Below, one piece after another: positions 1 to 7,542 of a stretch of DNA of 16,633 bases (its first letter is position 1; every line of letters starts with the position of its first letter). Source of the DNA: a bacterium (GTDB lineage Bacteria > Krumholzibacteriota > Krumholzibacteria > LZORAL124-64-63). Location: the NCBI GenBank assembly GCA_016873405.1, contig VGXH01000003.1, forward strand, positions 1 through 16,633, written 5' to 3'. The notes under the pieces are model-generated. The model did not search any database, had not been told where the DNA came from, and worked only from the letters and a program-made list of their open reading frames with translations. Made by a program: the position numbers and the translations under genes.

Positions 1-479
1 CCCCCGCCCAGGTCCGCCGGCCACGGGACGGCCGCGCCGGGGCCCGTCGCCAGGTCCAGGCCCAGCCCGCTTCCTTCGAACATGAACGACGTCAACGTCA
101 GGGGGCGACCGCGCGCCAGCATGGCGGCCGCCGGCCCGGCGCCCGCCAGTCGATCGACGACCAGCGCCCTCCGCAGCAGCGGCGCCACGGCCAACGACAC
201 CTCGACCGTCTCGAGCGTCGCCTGCCAGGCAGGACTCGCATCGAGCGTCACGCCCTGCAGCCGCAGCCCGGGCCCGCCGACCAGGGTGGCCGACGCCGAC
301 GCCACCGCCACGCGCGCGCCTGTCGCCGCCGCCAGCGCGTCGGCTGCCCGAGTCGCCAGCCGGTCGGCCGGCACCAGGCGCGGGCCGGCCAGCACCGCGA
401 TCGTCGCCAACGCCGCCACCGCCGCCAGCGCGGCGAACGCCCGCCGCCCTCGCGCGCTCCGCTTCGGTTTGCCGCCCAT
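1..479 (-). CDS. AsmA-like envelope protein, N-terminal part (runs off the left edge)
   Basis: The minus strand stays open from an ATG at 479 to the left edge: 159 codons with no stop, so the C-terminus lies outside the window. The N-terminus is basic (MGGKPKRSARGRR) and is followed by one hydrophobic segment at about residues 14-32 with little charge, an inner-membrane anchor. Next comes a stretch of the form LVPADRL, then A..ALAAATGARV, then GPGLRLQGVTL. This matches the start of AsmA/DUF748-type proteins, where the anchor is followed by the first strands of a chorein-like lipid-transfer fold. Members of the family help move phospholipid or assemble outer-membrane proteins across the periplasm. 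The ATG overlaps the mnmA stop by one base (TGATG), so translation is probably coupled to mnmA. The call rests on the N-terminal pattern only; length and specificity cannot be judged. Confidence 0.7.
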   Translation of the reverse strand, partial: MGGKPKRSARGRRAFAALAAVAALATIAVLAGPRLVPADRLATRAADALAAATGARVAVASASATLVGGPGLRLQGVTLDASPAWQATLETVEVSLAVAPLLRRALVVDRLAGAGPAAAMLARGRPLTLTSFMFEGSGLGLDLATGPGAAVPWPADLGG

Positions 480-1669
480 CAGATCTCCTCCGTCCCGTCG
501 CCGCCGGCTTCCCGCAGGCGGGCGCCGCCCAGCACCGCGTCCCCGTCGTAGAGCGCCAGTCCCTGTCCGGGCGCGGCGCCGGCCACGGGCTCGGCCAGCC
601 GCACCTCCAGGTGATCCCCGTCGCGCCGCCACGCGGCAATCGGCGTGCCGGCATGGCGGTGCCGCACCTGCGCCAGCGGCCTGAGCGCCGCCCAGGCGCC
701 GTCGGCCCCGTCCGGCCAGCGATCCGGGAAGCCGGGCGCCTGCGCGACGAACCGGTCGGCGACCAGGCGCCGCGTCAGCAGCCCTTCGCGCGGGCCGACG
801 ACCAGTCGGTTCGTCTTCATCTCCAGCGCCAGCACATACAGCGGCGCCGGCGACGACACGCCCAGTCCCTTGCGCTGCCCCACCGTGTAGTGCGCCAGCC
901 CTCGGTGCGCGCCGAGCACCCGTCCCCCGCGGTCGACGATCGCGCCCGGGGTCGTCGCCGCCGCGACCGCCTCGCTTCGCGCGCCCGCGAAGAGAAAGGT
1001 CCGGTCATCGTCCGGCACGAAGCAGATCTCCTGGCTGTCGCGCCGGGCGGCCACCGGCAGTCCCAGCGCGCGCGCCGCGGCGCGCACGTCGTCCTTCGTG
1101 TGCCAGCCCAGCGGGAAGACGAGCGAGCCCAGCAGCGCCGGGTCCAGCCGGTGCAGGAAGTAGGACTGGTCCTTGGCCGGGTCCAGCCCGCGGCGCAGGC
1201 GAGGCGCCGAACCCTCGCGGTCGACGCGCGCGTAGTGCCCGGTCGCCGCGAAGGCGCAGCCCTGCCGGGCGGCCAGGCGGACCAGTTCCGGGAAGCGCAC
1301 CGTTTCGTTGCAGGCGAGGCAGGGATTGGGCGTGCGCCCCTGCGCGTACTCGGCGACGAACGGGTCGATGACGCGCCGGCGGAACGGCTCGACCAGGGGG
1401 CCGACCCAGTGCGGGGCGCCGGCGTCCGCGGCCAGCCGCCGCGCCTGCTCGATGGCGTCCAGCGAGCAGCAGGACCGCTCGCCGGCCGCGTCCTGCTGCT
1501 CGGCGTAGCAGAAGTTGCGGAACGTGACGCATTCGACGCGGCAGCCGAGTTCCTGGAGCACCGCCAGCGCCACGGCGCTGTCCACGCCGCCGCTCAGACC
1601 GAGCAGGACCCCCGTGCCGGGCGGCAGCTCCCGGCGCAGGGGTCCCGGCAGAGGCAGCGGGAAGCTCAC
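479..1669 (-). CDS. mnmA: tRNA-specific 2-thiouridylase MnmA
   Basis: This cytoplasmic enzyme adds the 2-thio group to U34 of tRNAs for Glu, Gln and Lys, using ATP and a relayed persulfide. It has 396 residues, a normal length. The PP-loop SGGVDS is at residues 26-31 and adenylates U34. The catalytic Cys117 lies in TPNPCLACN and the second catalytic Cys216 in SQEICF; ATGHYAR is at 142-148. The C-terminal third is the usual beta-barrel OB-like part. A frame-open extension runs upstream to 2422, but it is a shadow of the TPR gene. The start chosen is the GTG at 1669, which overlaps the TPR gene stop in the four bases GTGA, a coupled start. It sits last but one in the visible envelope operon, with no cysteine desulfurase beside it. 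A tRNA-Glu(TTC), a substrate type of this enzyme, lies elsewhere in the window. Confidence 0.96.
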   Translation of the reverse strand: MSFPLPLPGPLRRELPPGTGVLLGLSGGVDSAVALAVLQELGCRVECVTFRNFCYAEQQDAAGERSCCSLDAIEQARRLAADAGAPHWVGPLVEPFRRRVIDPFVAEYAQGRTPNPCLACNETVRFPELVRLAARQGCAFAATGHYARVDREGSAPRLRRGLDPAKDQSYFLHRLDPALLGSLVFPLGWHTKDDVRAAARALGLPVAARRDSQEICFVPDDDRTFLFAGARSEAVAAATTPGAIVDRGGRVLGAHRGLAHYTVGQRKGLGVSSPAPLYVLALEMKTNRLVVGPREGLLTRRLVADRFVAQAPGFPDRWPDGADGAWAALRPLAQVRHRHAGTPIAAWRRDGDHLEVRLAEPVAGAAPGQGLALYDGDAVLGGARLREAGGDGTEEI

Positions 1670-2442
1670 TGGCCCAGCGGCGGCTCGGGCGCGTTCATCA
1701 GGTCGGTCACGATCTTGATGTTCTCGGCCGAGCGCGCGCCGATGTCGCCGTCGGGATCGTACTTGACCGCCAGTTCCCACTCCGCCAGCGCCTCGCGGTA
1801 GATCTTCGCCTCGGCGAACATGATCGCGAAGTTGTAGTGGGCGAGCGCGCTGCGGGGGTGGTCGACCAGAACCCGCTTGAACTCGGCCAGCGCCTGCGAG
1901 TGCTTGCGCTGACGCAGGAACAGCGAACCGAGGTTGCAGCGCGCCTTCTCGTCGGTCGGATCCACGCGCAGGGCCAGGCGGTAGAAACCCTCCGCCTTGA
2001 GGCCCAGTTCCACGCGCTCGACCTGCTGGTTCGACTGCTCGGCGCGGTCGTCCCACAGCGAACCGAGGTTGACCATCGGCTCCAACAGGGTGCTGTCGGC
2101 GGCGATGGAGGCCATGAACCTCGTCTCGGCGCTGTCGAGCAGCGCGGTGACCGCCGGGTCCTTCCAGCCGCGCGCCAGCGCGGTGTCGCCGGCGGCCACG
2201 TAGAAGCGGTTGCCCAGCAGGTAGGAGGCGTATGCGTTTTCCGGCGGTCCGCCCGCGGCCAGCCGGCGCAGCGTCGGCTCGAGCTCCGCGCCGGGGACGC
2301 GATTGATCCGGTCCGCGAACTTCTCGATCGGGGTCAGCGGCTTCTTGTCGCCGCCGGCCTTGGCGTTCTTGCCGTCCCTGCAGCCGCCGGTCGCGACCAG
2401 GGTCGCCGCCGCCAGCGCGCACACCACCGTCATCCGCCGCAT
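1666..2442 (-). CDS. TPR-repeat lipoprotein
   Basis: The protein is 258 residues from the ATG at 2442. It opens with a compact lipoprotein signal, MRRMTVVCALAAATLVATGG, followed by Cys21, which would be lipidated. After a Lys/Gly-rich linker comes a helical domain with tetratricopeptide features. The clearest repeats run from about residue 150 to 235, including units reading EGFYRLALRVDP, NLGSLFLRQRKHSQALAEF and NFAIMFAEAKIYREALAEW. TPR units usually form protein-binding scaffolds, so a periplasmic adaptor for a neighbouring complex is a fair inference. The same frame is open to an ATG at 2514, one base after the barrel gene's stop. That longer form would put 24 charged residues before the signal peptide, so I prefer 2442. 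Its stop overlaps the mnmA start. The partner is unknown. Confidence 0.85.
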   Translation of the reverse strand: MRRMTVVCALAAATLVATGGCRDGKNAKAGGDKKPLTPIEKFADRINRVPGAELEPTLRRLAAGGPPENAYASYLLGNRFYVAAGDTALARGWKDPAVTALLDSAETRFMASIAADSTLLEPMVNLGSLWDDRAEQSNQQVERVELGLKAEGFYRLALRVDPTDEKARCNLGSLFLRQRKHSQALAEFKRVLVDHPRSALAHYNFAIMFAEAKIYREALAEWELAVKYDPDGDIGARSAENIKIVTDLMNAPEPPLGQ

Positions 2443-2515
2443 CGTTCCCCGCTTTCTGTCGATCCCGCCCGGCCGCCTCGCGCCGTCCGGGCCGTTCGCC
2501 TCACCCGTCGTCATT

Positions 2516-3769
2516 CTACCACCAGGCTTCCAGCCCCGTCACCGAGACCGCCAGGCGCAGGTAGGTGCTCGACAGGCCGTTGTCGCCGCCGTCGCCGATC
2601 CGGCCCCAGGTCAGGCCGACGTCCAGCGTTCCCGCCTCGCCGCGCAACGGGAAGCCCGTGCCGACGCTGAGGGAACGCTCGATCACCTCGCTGCCGCCGA
2701 CCCGGTACGGCCAGCGGTGCCAGTTCACCCCGAAGCGCAGGGGAAGGTTCGCCCAGCCCGCGCGACGCGCCGTGGGGCGGCGGCGCTCCACGCCGGCGCC
2801 CCATTGCAGCTCGCAGACCAGTTCGTCCTGCCAGCCCGGCTGCGCCAGCCAGGCCGCCGGAGCCGCGAAGCGGCGCCAGTCCTGGCGGCGAACGTCGAGG
2901 CCGGCTTCCCAGCGATCGCCAACCCCGGCGGCCAGGCCCAGCGCCAGCTCGGCCGGGCGCCGCAACTCGAAATCGGTGAACGTGCGCGCCGCCACACCGC
3001 CCAGTTCGCTCTTGCGCCGCCCGCTCACGGTGTGCTCCCCGGTCAAGGTCGCGCCCACCCGCACGTCGCGGGCCGGGGTCGCCAGCGCCGCCAGCGTGGC
3101 CGAGGTGCCGCTGAACTGGTCCTCCGCCACGGCGATCACCGAGCGGTAGAGGGGGACGCCCGAGTGCCCGGCCGGCGTGTCGAAGTAGGCGGCCAGCGTC
3201 TCCCGCAGCGAGCCCCGCTCGAGGTTGAGCGTCACAGCCGCGGTCAGCGCCTCGTGCGCGCGCCAGGCCAGCCCGAGCGGCACCTTGAACGTCGAGCCCT
3301 CCCGCTCGAATTGCTCGGAGCCGCTCAGGGTCTGGTCCCAGATGGACCACGTCGAGTCCACCTTCGTGTGCCAGGACGTGCCGCGCTCGAGCTTGAAGCC
3401 GGCGCAGAACGCCAGTTCGCCCTTGATCACCGGCACCACCGCGCGCGCGTCCGGCACGTACGTCCGGTAGGTGCCGCGCGATGCGTTCGGCGAGTCATGG
3501 TCGGCCGTTTCGCCGTACCCGGTCAGGGTCAGGCCGACCTGCCGCGCCACCGCGGTGGACGCGGGGTTCTTGAAACCGGGGTGCAGGCTGTCGGCGACGG
3601 CCAGCCCCCAGCCACCCCGCCCGAGCATGCGGGCGTCACCGTCAGCCAACCGCTGACCGACGCTCTGCAGCGCGAACGGCGTCTGCGCGTCCGCACGGTC
3701 CGCGAAGCCGGCCAGCCCGACGGGCGCCAGGATCACGATCAGCGCCGCCAGCATCCTCGTGCGGGTCAT
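2516..3769 (-). CDS. FadL/PorV-like outer-membrane beta-barrel protein
   Basis: The protein has 417 residues. It has a signal peptide of about 28 residues (MTRTRMLAALIVILAPVGLA, then a likely cut after ADA before QTP). The first mature stretch contains ARMLGRGGWGLAVADSLHPG followed by FKNPAS. This is the N-terminal pattern seen in FadL/OmpP1 and PorV-type barrels of the FCB group, where a glycine-rich turn precedes a remark-like NPA motif. The rest alternates polar and hydrophobic residues in amphipathic strands with short turns, ending in a strand rich in aromatic residues (final residues LEAWW). There is no plug domain and no TonB box. It overlaps the lipoprotein gene upstream by ATGA and ends one base before an alternative start of the TPR gene. 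Hydrophobic-compound uptake and a structural role in secretion are both known in related families; which applies here is not visible. Confidence 0.8.
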   Translation of the reverse strand: MTRTRMLAALIVILAPVGLAGFADRADAQTPFALQSVGQRLADGDARMLGRGGWGLAVADSLHPGFKNPASTAVARQVGLTLTGYGETADHDSPNASRGTYRTYVPDARAVVPVIKGELAFCAGFKLERGTSWHTKVDSTWSIWDQTLSGSEQFEREGSTFKVPLGLAWRAHEALTAAVTLNLERGSLRETLAAYFDTPAGHSGVPLYRSVIAVAEDQFSGTSATLAALATPARDVRVGATLTGEHTVSGRRKSELGGVAARTFTDFELRRPAELALGLAAGVGDRWEAGLDVRRQDWRRFAAPAAWLAQPGWQDELVCELQWGAGVERRRPTARRAGWANLPLRFGVNWHRWPYRVGGSEVIERSLSVGTGFPLRGEAGTLDVGLTWGRIGDGGDNGLSSTYLRLAVSVTGLEAWW

Positions 3770-5103
3770 TCCGCGCCTCCGAGCCGCTCACTGCGGCGGC
3801 TGTAGGTGATCTGCAGGCGCGGCCGCAGGCTGTCCGCGGCCGCCGTGCCCAGGAACCGGAACTCCGTGAAGTAGAAGTCCGGGTCCACGGCCGCCAGGTC
3901 GTAGTTGGGAAAGGCGTCCTCGCCCGCCGCCAGGACAATGGCCCGCGGCCCGGCGTAGACGTCGTTCACCAGGCGCTGCACGAGCGTCGTCACGTCGAAC
4001 TCCAGATGCCTGCTCACCGTCGGATCGAGACTCGCCTGTCCGGTGATGACGTAGCAGGCCGCCGTCATCTCCGCGAGCGGCAACGCCGCCGCGGCCGCGA
4101 GCTTCGTCGAGTCGATCTCCGCGACGACGACCGCCTCGTCGTTCCCGAACGCGACGTCGCGGTCGTTGGTCAGCCGCAGGACGGCGCGGTTGATCAGCAC
4201 GTCGTCCGGCAGCGCGGAGAAGTCGAAGTCGAACGCCGGGTACGAGCGCAGGCAGGTGCGCAGCAGGATGCCGTCCGTCGCGCCGGCGGGCGGAGCGCCC
4301 ACTTCGTGGAACGTGGACGTGTCCGCCACCGGGGGCAGCAGGAAGTTGACGATCGAGTTGTCCTCGAACTCGACCACGAAATTCGGAGCCACGACCGTCC
4401 CGACCGCGACGTCGTCGAGCTCCGAGTAGCGCAAGAGCTCCCGTGCCGCGTAGCCGACGAGCGCGCGGTCGGAGGCCGCCCCGAGCGAGATCTCCAGACC
4501 GACCACCGCTCCCGCATCGACCCAGGCCAGGAAGTCGCTCTCGAACAGGCGCAGGAACGGCTCGTTTCCCGGGGTGGGCACGTTCGCGTCCTGGTTGAGG
4601 ATCGTGGTCCCGGTCGGCGGCAGGGCGCCCGGATAGCCGGCGTAGAGCGTGCTGTCGAACGGCGCGGTCAGCTGCCGGATCTCGTAGTAGAGATCCAGGG
4701 CGACGGTGTCGCCGCCGGCGGTGATGCGGGTGAGGTCGCCGTAGTGCGACAGCTTCGTCAGACTCAGCTTCACCGATCTGATGTTCGCCGCCGTGAACAG
4801 CGTGTGCGGATGCGTTTCGTCGCCGATGTCCGCGAAGTCGTAGTTCGCGAGGATGCGCGAGCGCGTGCCCTCCTGCTCGCCCAGGTAGAGCACCTGCTGT
4901 CGATGCACCGGCACGGCCGGGTCCTGCACCGCCAGCGGGCGGCAGGTCGTGACGTCGGCCGCCAGCAGCTGGATCAGCGACTGGTCCAGATCGTCGTCGA
5001 CCAGCCCCGAGCCCACGCGGTTCGGCAGGTCGCTCGTGCACCCCGCCAGCCAGGCCGCGAGGCCCGCCGCCAGCAGCGCCGCCGCCGGCCGCGACGCGGT
5101 CAT
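3766..5103 (-). CDS. Lipoprotein with two beta-sandwich (DNRLRE/DUF4270-like) halves
   Basis: From the ATG at 5103 the protein has 445 residues. It starts with a textbook lipoprotein signal, MTASRPAAALLAAGLAAWLAG then Cys22. Two similar-looking halves follow. The first runs from about residue 65 to 200 and includes RILANYDFADIG and a strand reading IRSVKLSLTKL. The second runs from about 245 to 440 and includes LINRAVLRLTND, FDVTTLVQRLVN, FTEFRFLG and RPRLQITYS. This layout resembles jelly-roll DNRLRE domains and the DUF4270 lipoproteins of Bacteroidota; the match is by pattern, not by a search. A longer form starts at an ATG at 5154 that overlaps the exbD stop (ATGA); it would add 17 residues before the signal peptide. 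The role is unknown. Its place between exbD and a barrel suggests a surface or periplasmic partner of the barrel. Confidence 0.75.
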   Translation of the reverse strand: MTASRPAAALLAAGLAAWLAGCTSDLPNRVGSGLVDDDLDQSLIQLLAADVTTCRPLAVQDPAVPVHRQQVLYLGEQEGTRSRILANYDFADIGDETHPHTLFTAANIRSVKLSLTKLSHYGDLTRITAGGDTVALDLYYEIRQLTAPFDSTLYAGYPGALPPTGTTILNQDANVPTPGNEPFLRLFESDFLAWVDAGAVVGLEISLGAASDRALVGYAARELLRYSELDDVAVGTVVAPNFVVEFEDNSIVNFLLPPVADTSTFHEVGAPPAGATDGILLRTCLRSYPAFDFDFSALPDDVLINRAVLRLTNDRDVAFGNDEAVVVAEIDSTKLAAAAALPLAEMTAACYVITGQASLDPTVSRHLEFDVTTLVQRLVNDVYAGPRAIVLAAGEDAFPNYDLAAVDPDFYFTEFRFLGTAAADSLRPRLQITYSRRSERLGGAE

Positions 5104-5150
5104 CGTCCTGTTGGGCCGCCATCTGTCCAGCACGAGGGCCTTCTTTCCCG

Positions 5151-5561
5151 TCATTCGCCGCCCGCCGAGCGGGCCGAAAGACTGATTCGCGTGAAACCGC
5201 TCTGCTTGATCACGTCGAGCAGCCGCACGACGTCGCCGTGCTGCGCCGCCGCGTCCGCGCGCAGGACCATGCGATCCTCGCCCGTGTCCGACTTCATCTG
5301 CGCCAGCAGCGGCGGCAGGTCCGCTTCCGTCACGGCGCGCTCGTCCAGGAAGACGCGTCCGTCGCCGGTCAGGTAGAGGATCGCCGGCGTATCGACCGCC
5401 TCTTCGGCCGTCGCCGACCGCGGCAGCACGACCGTCACCGCGGGCTGCCGGCGGAAGCTGGACGTCACCAGCAGGAAGATCAGCAGCAGGAACATCACGT
5501 CGATGAGCGACGTGACGTTCAGCACGAGGCTGCGCCCCTTCCGCGGCGACCGGAAATTCAC
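5151..5561 (-). CDS. exbD: ExbD/TolR-family proton-channel subunit
   Basis: This is the inner-membrane partner of ExbB that couples proton flow to TonB. At 136 residues it is close to the usual size. A short cytoplasmic N-terminus (MNFRSPRKGRS) leads into one membrane helix at about residues 18-38. That helix carries the conserved proton-binding aspartate, Asp21, in SLIDVMFLLLIFLLV. The periplasmic domain follows, with the family patterns LYLTGDGRVFLDERAV and MVLRADAAAQHGDVVRLLDV. The start is the GTG at 5561, which overlaps the exbB stop by GTGA; a longer reading of this frame upstream is a shadow of exbB. ExbD and TolR cannot be told apart with certainty by sequence. The neighbouring TonB-like gene and the absence of tolA, tolB and pal beside it favour ExbD. 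Confidence 0.93.
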   Translation of the reverse strand: MNFRSPRKGRSLVLNVTSLIDVMFLLLIFLLVTSSFRRQPAVTVVLPRSATAEEAVDTPAILYLTGDGRVFLDERAVTEADLPPLLAQMKSDTGEDRMVLRADAAAQHGDVVRLLDVIKQSGFTRISLSARSAGGE

Positions 5562-6199
5562 GCCCGCCCCGTCCGCTCGTCGGCGCCCAGGCGGCGGCGG
5601 CGCAGCGAATCCAGCAGCTTCGAGGCGTAGCTCTCCAGTTCGTAGATGACGCGGTCGGCGCGCGCGTTCAGCCAGTTGTAGGCCACCAGCGCCGGAATGC
5701 CGATGAACAGGCCCGCAGCCGTCGTCACCATGGCCTCGCTGATGCCGCCGGACAGCGCCTCGGGGTCGCCGATGCCCGCGCTCGAAACCGTCGCGAAGAT
5801 GCGGATCATGCCCAGCACGGTGCCGAGCAGGCCCAGCAGCGGCGACACCGCGGCCACCGTCTCGAGCACGCCCAGCCGCCGCGTCAGCAGCGTCGCCTCG
5901 CGGCGGCCCGCCTCCTGCAGCACGTCGCGGATCACCGTCCAGTCGCTCTCGGCGTGGTCGAGCCCGGCCCGGACGATGTTCGCGAACGGGCCCGGCCGCC
6001 CCTGGCAGATGGCGTAGGCCACCGACAGGTCGGGCCCGCTGTCGAGCGTATCGACCGCCGCGGCGATCTCCGGCACGATGACCCGGCCGCGCCGCAGCAC
6101 GAGCAGCCGCTCGATGATCACCGCCAATCCGACCAGCGAGGCCAGCCCGATGGGGATCATCATCGAGCGTCCGGCGAGTATCCAGTGCCACAAGTCCAT
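5558..6199 (-). CDS. exbB: MotA/TolQ/ExbB proton-channel protein
   Basis: This inner-membrane protein forms the pentameric part of the proton-driven ExbB-ExbD motor. It has 213 residues. Membrane helix 1 is at about residues 8-34 (MMIPIGLASLVGLAVIIERL). A cytoplasmic loop of about 80 residues follows. Helices 2 and 3 contain the family core patterns VSPLLGLLGTVLGMIRIF at about 114-135 and MVTTAAGLFIGIPALVAYNW at about 155-175, with the conserved glycines and threonines that line the channel. The start is the ATG at 6199, preceded by an AAAGGT element at a workable distance. It lies 42 bp downstream of the tonB-like stop and overlaps exbD, as in classic tonB-exbB-exbD operons. Confidence 0.95.
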   Translation of the reverse strand: MDLWHWILAGRSMMIPIGLASLVGLAVIIERLLVLRRGRVIVPEIAAAVDTLDSGPDLSVAYAICQGRPGPFANIVRAGLDHAESDWTVIRDVLQEAGRREATLLTRRLGVLETVAAVSPLLGLLGTVLGMIRIFATVSSAGIGDPEALSGGISEAMVTTAAGLFIGIPALVAYNWLNARADRVIYELESYASKLLDSLRRRRLGADERTGRA

Positions 6200-6241
6200 G
6201 CGCGACCTTTCGGGGCGCCGCCGCGGGCGCGGTCCGCCGCT

Positions 6242-7384
6242 TCAGCGCGGCGGCTCAGGAACTGACATCGTCAGCCGTATCTCAAGATGCGGCAACGGGA
6301 AGTGCGTCGGCAACGGCGCCAGCGGCGATGACGACAGCAGCGCCGCCCGCGACGCGTTGTGGAGCGACTCGTGGCCGTCGGTCTCGAGGATCTCCGCCAG
6401 GCTGACCCGGCCGTCGCGCTCGACCACCACGCGCATGACCGTCTTGCCCCAGATCAGGCCCAGCCGGCGCCCCTCCGGCACCACCCAGTTGCGCATGAGC
6501 GTGTTGCCGAACGCCTGCAGCCACGGCGCGTAGTTCCATTCCCAGGTGTTCAGGCTGAAGTCGCCCACGCGGGCGACGCCGCTGGTCTGCGGCCCGCTCG
6601 CGTCCTGGTCGTAGTCGATCCCGCGATCCCCCGGCGCGCCGCGGTCGGCGCGCTGCAGCACCGACGGCGCGGTGGTCCCGCCCCACCAGTCCTCCAGCGG
6701 CTTCGGCGTCGCCGCCGGCGACTCCTCGCGCGCCGGCGCGGGCTCGGTCTCCTCCTGGCGCGGCACCGGCAGCGCGCCCTGCCCGTCGGCCGCCAGGTCG
6801 CGGGACAGCTTGCGCTCCTGCTCCCGCTGCGCCCGTTCGCGTTGCGCGGCCGCCGCCGCCTCGGCCGGCGTGGGCTCGCGCAGCGGCTGCTGCGGGACCT
6901 GGGCCGACGCGGCCGCCAGGTTCACGCCCGGAGCGTTGGCCAGGTCCTCGCGCCGCAGCGCCACCTGCGGCGACTCCGTCGCGCGCGGCGCGTTCGGCTG
7001 CAGCGCGTCGGCGCCCACGGTGGGGTTGGCCGCCAGCGCATGGTACATCGCCAGGTACTGCGGCTGGTCCGGATCGTCCACCGGCGGCGTCTCGCTGGCC
7101 AGCCGCTCCGGGATCGACGTGAAGATCCGCTCGCGCTCCGGCTCGTCGGCCGGGGCGGCTTCGTCGGCTCGCGCCGGCCGGTCGGGTTCCAGCGCGATCT
7201 CGATCTCGGAATCCCGCCGCTGCAGCCGCGCCGAGCCCAGGTCCACCGGCACGTTGCGAAAAACCAGGACGCACAGCAGATGCACGACCAGCGAGGCGAC
7301 GAACGCCGTGCCCAGGAGGCGCCGCTCGCCGGGGTTGCCCGCGGAGCCCTCCCCCGGACCGCGCGGCGCTGCCGTCATCGCCAA
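6242..7384 (-). CDS. tonB: TonB-like energy transducer
   Basis: This periplasm-spanning protein should carry energy from ExbB-ExbD to the outer membrane. It is 380 residues from a TTG at 7384. The order is: a short cytoplasmic tail, one membrane helix at about residues 23-44, a long Ala/Pro/Glu/Gln-rich linker at about 45-270, and a C-terminal TonB/TolA-type domain at about 290-380. The helix holds SLVVH, the SxxxH motif that contacts ExbB-ExbD in TonB and TolA (Ser31, His35). The C-terminal domain shows GKTVMRVVVERDGRVSLAEI and PLAPLPTHFP. An ATG six bases downstream (7378) is the alternative start. The TTG is favoured because AGGGGAG lies seven bases before it but 13 before the ATG. A frame-open extension to 7522 is ruled out by the promoter inside it. 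TolA is a weaker alternative identity. Confidence 0.88.
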   Translation of the reverse strand: MAMTAAPRGPGEGSAGNPGERRLLGTAFVASLVVHLLCVLVFRNVPVDLGSARLQRRDSEIEIALEPDRPARADEAAPADEPERERIFTSIPERLASETPPVDDPDQPQYLAMYHALAANPTVGADALQPNAPRATESPQVALRREDLANAPGVNLAAASAQVPQQPLREPTPAEAAAAAQRERAQREQERKLSRDLAADGQGALPVPRQEETEPAPAREESPAATPKPLEDWWGGTTAPSVLQRADRGAPGDRGIDYDQDASGPQTSGVARVGDFSLNTWEWNYAPWLQAFGNTLMRNWVVPEGRRLGLIWGKTVMRVVVERDGRVSLAEILETDGHESLHNASRAALLSSSPLAPLPTHFPLPHLEIRLTMSVPEPPR

Positions 7385-7391
7385 GTGCCAG

Positions 7392-7398
7392 CTCCCCT
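7392..7398 (-). promoter_or_regulatory. Ribosome-binding site deciding a TTG start for tonB
   Basis: The element AGGGGAG on the minus strand ends seven bases before TTG (7384-7382) and 13 bases before the ATG at 7378. The spacing supports the TTG as the start. Confidence 0.55.
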
Positions 7399-7437
7399 GC
7401 GTTCCGCGCGGACGGACAGCCCGGCCGCGAACGCGAA

Positions 7438-7467
7438 ATGTTACGGCAAGGCGCCGGGCATTGCCAA
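7438..7467 (-). promoter_or_regulatory. Candidate sigma-70-type promoter of the tonB-exbB-exbD operon
   Basis: The minus strand reads TTGGCA (7467-7462), an 18-bp spacer, then TAACAT (7443-7438). This is five of six and four of six matches to consensus, notable in DNA this GC-rich. Transcription would start near 7431, giving a leader of about 47 bases before the TTG start. Confidence 0.5.
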
Positions 7468-7473
7468 CACGGG

Positions 7474-7502
7474 TTGACGCGCCGGGCCGCCGGGCCGATC
7501 GT
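7474..7502 (+). promoter_or_regulatory. Candidate promoter of murB
   Basis: TTGACG (7474-7479), a 17-bp spacer, then GATCGT (7497-7502). The -35 is good and the -10 weak. It resembles the candidate histone promoter (GATTGT with the same spacing). It lies back to back with the tonB promoter and would leave a leader of about 34 bases. Confidence 0.33.
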
Positions 7503-7542
7503 GGTCCGGCCCCCGCCGCCACCGGAGCGCGAAAGGCCGCCC

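Noticed and set aside
82..684. Plus-strand open frame of 200 codons across the asmA/mnmA junction
   Set aside because: Low-complexity Ala/Arg/Pro translation antisense to two genes with clear family signatures; a by-product of high GC.
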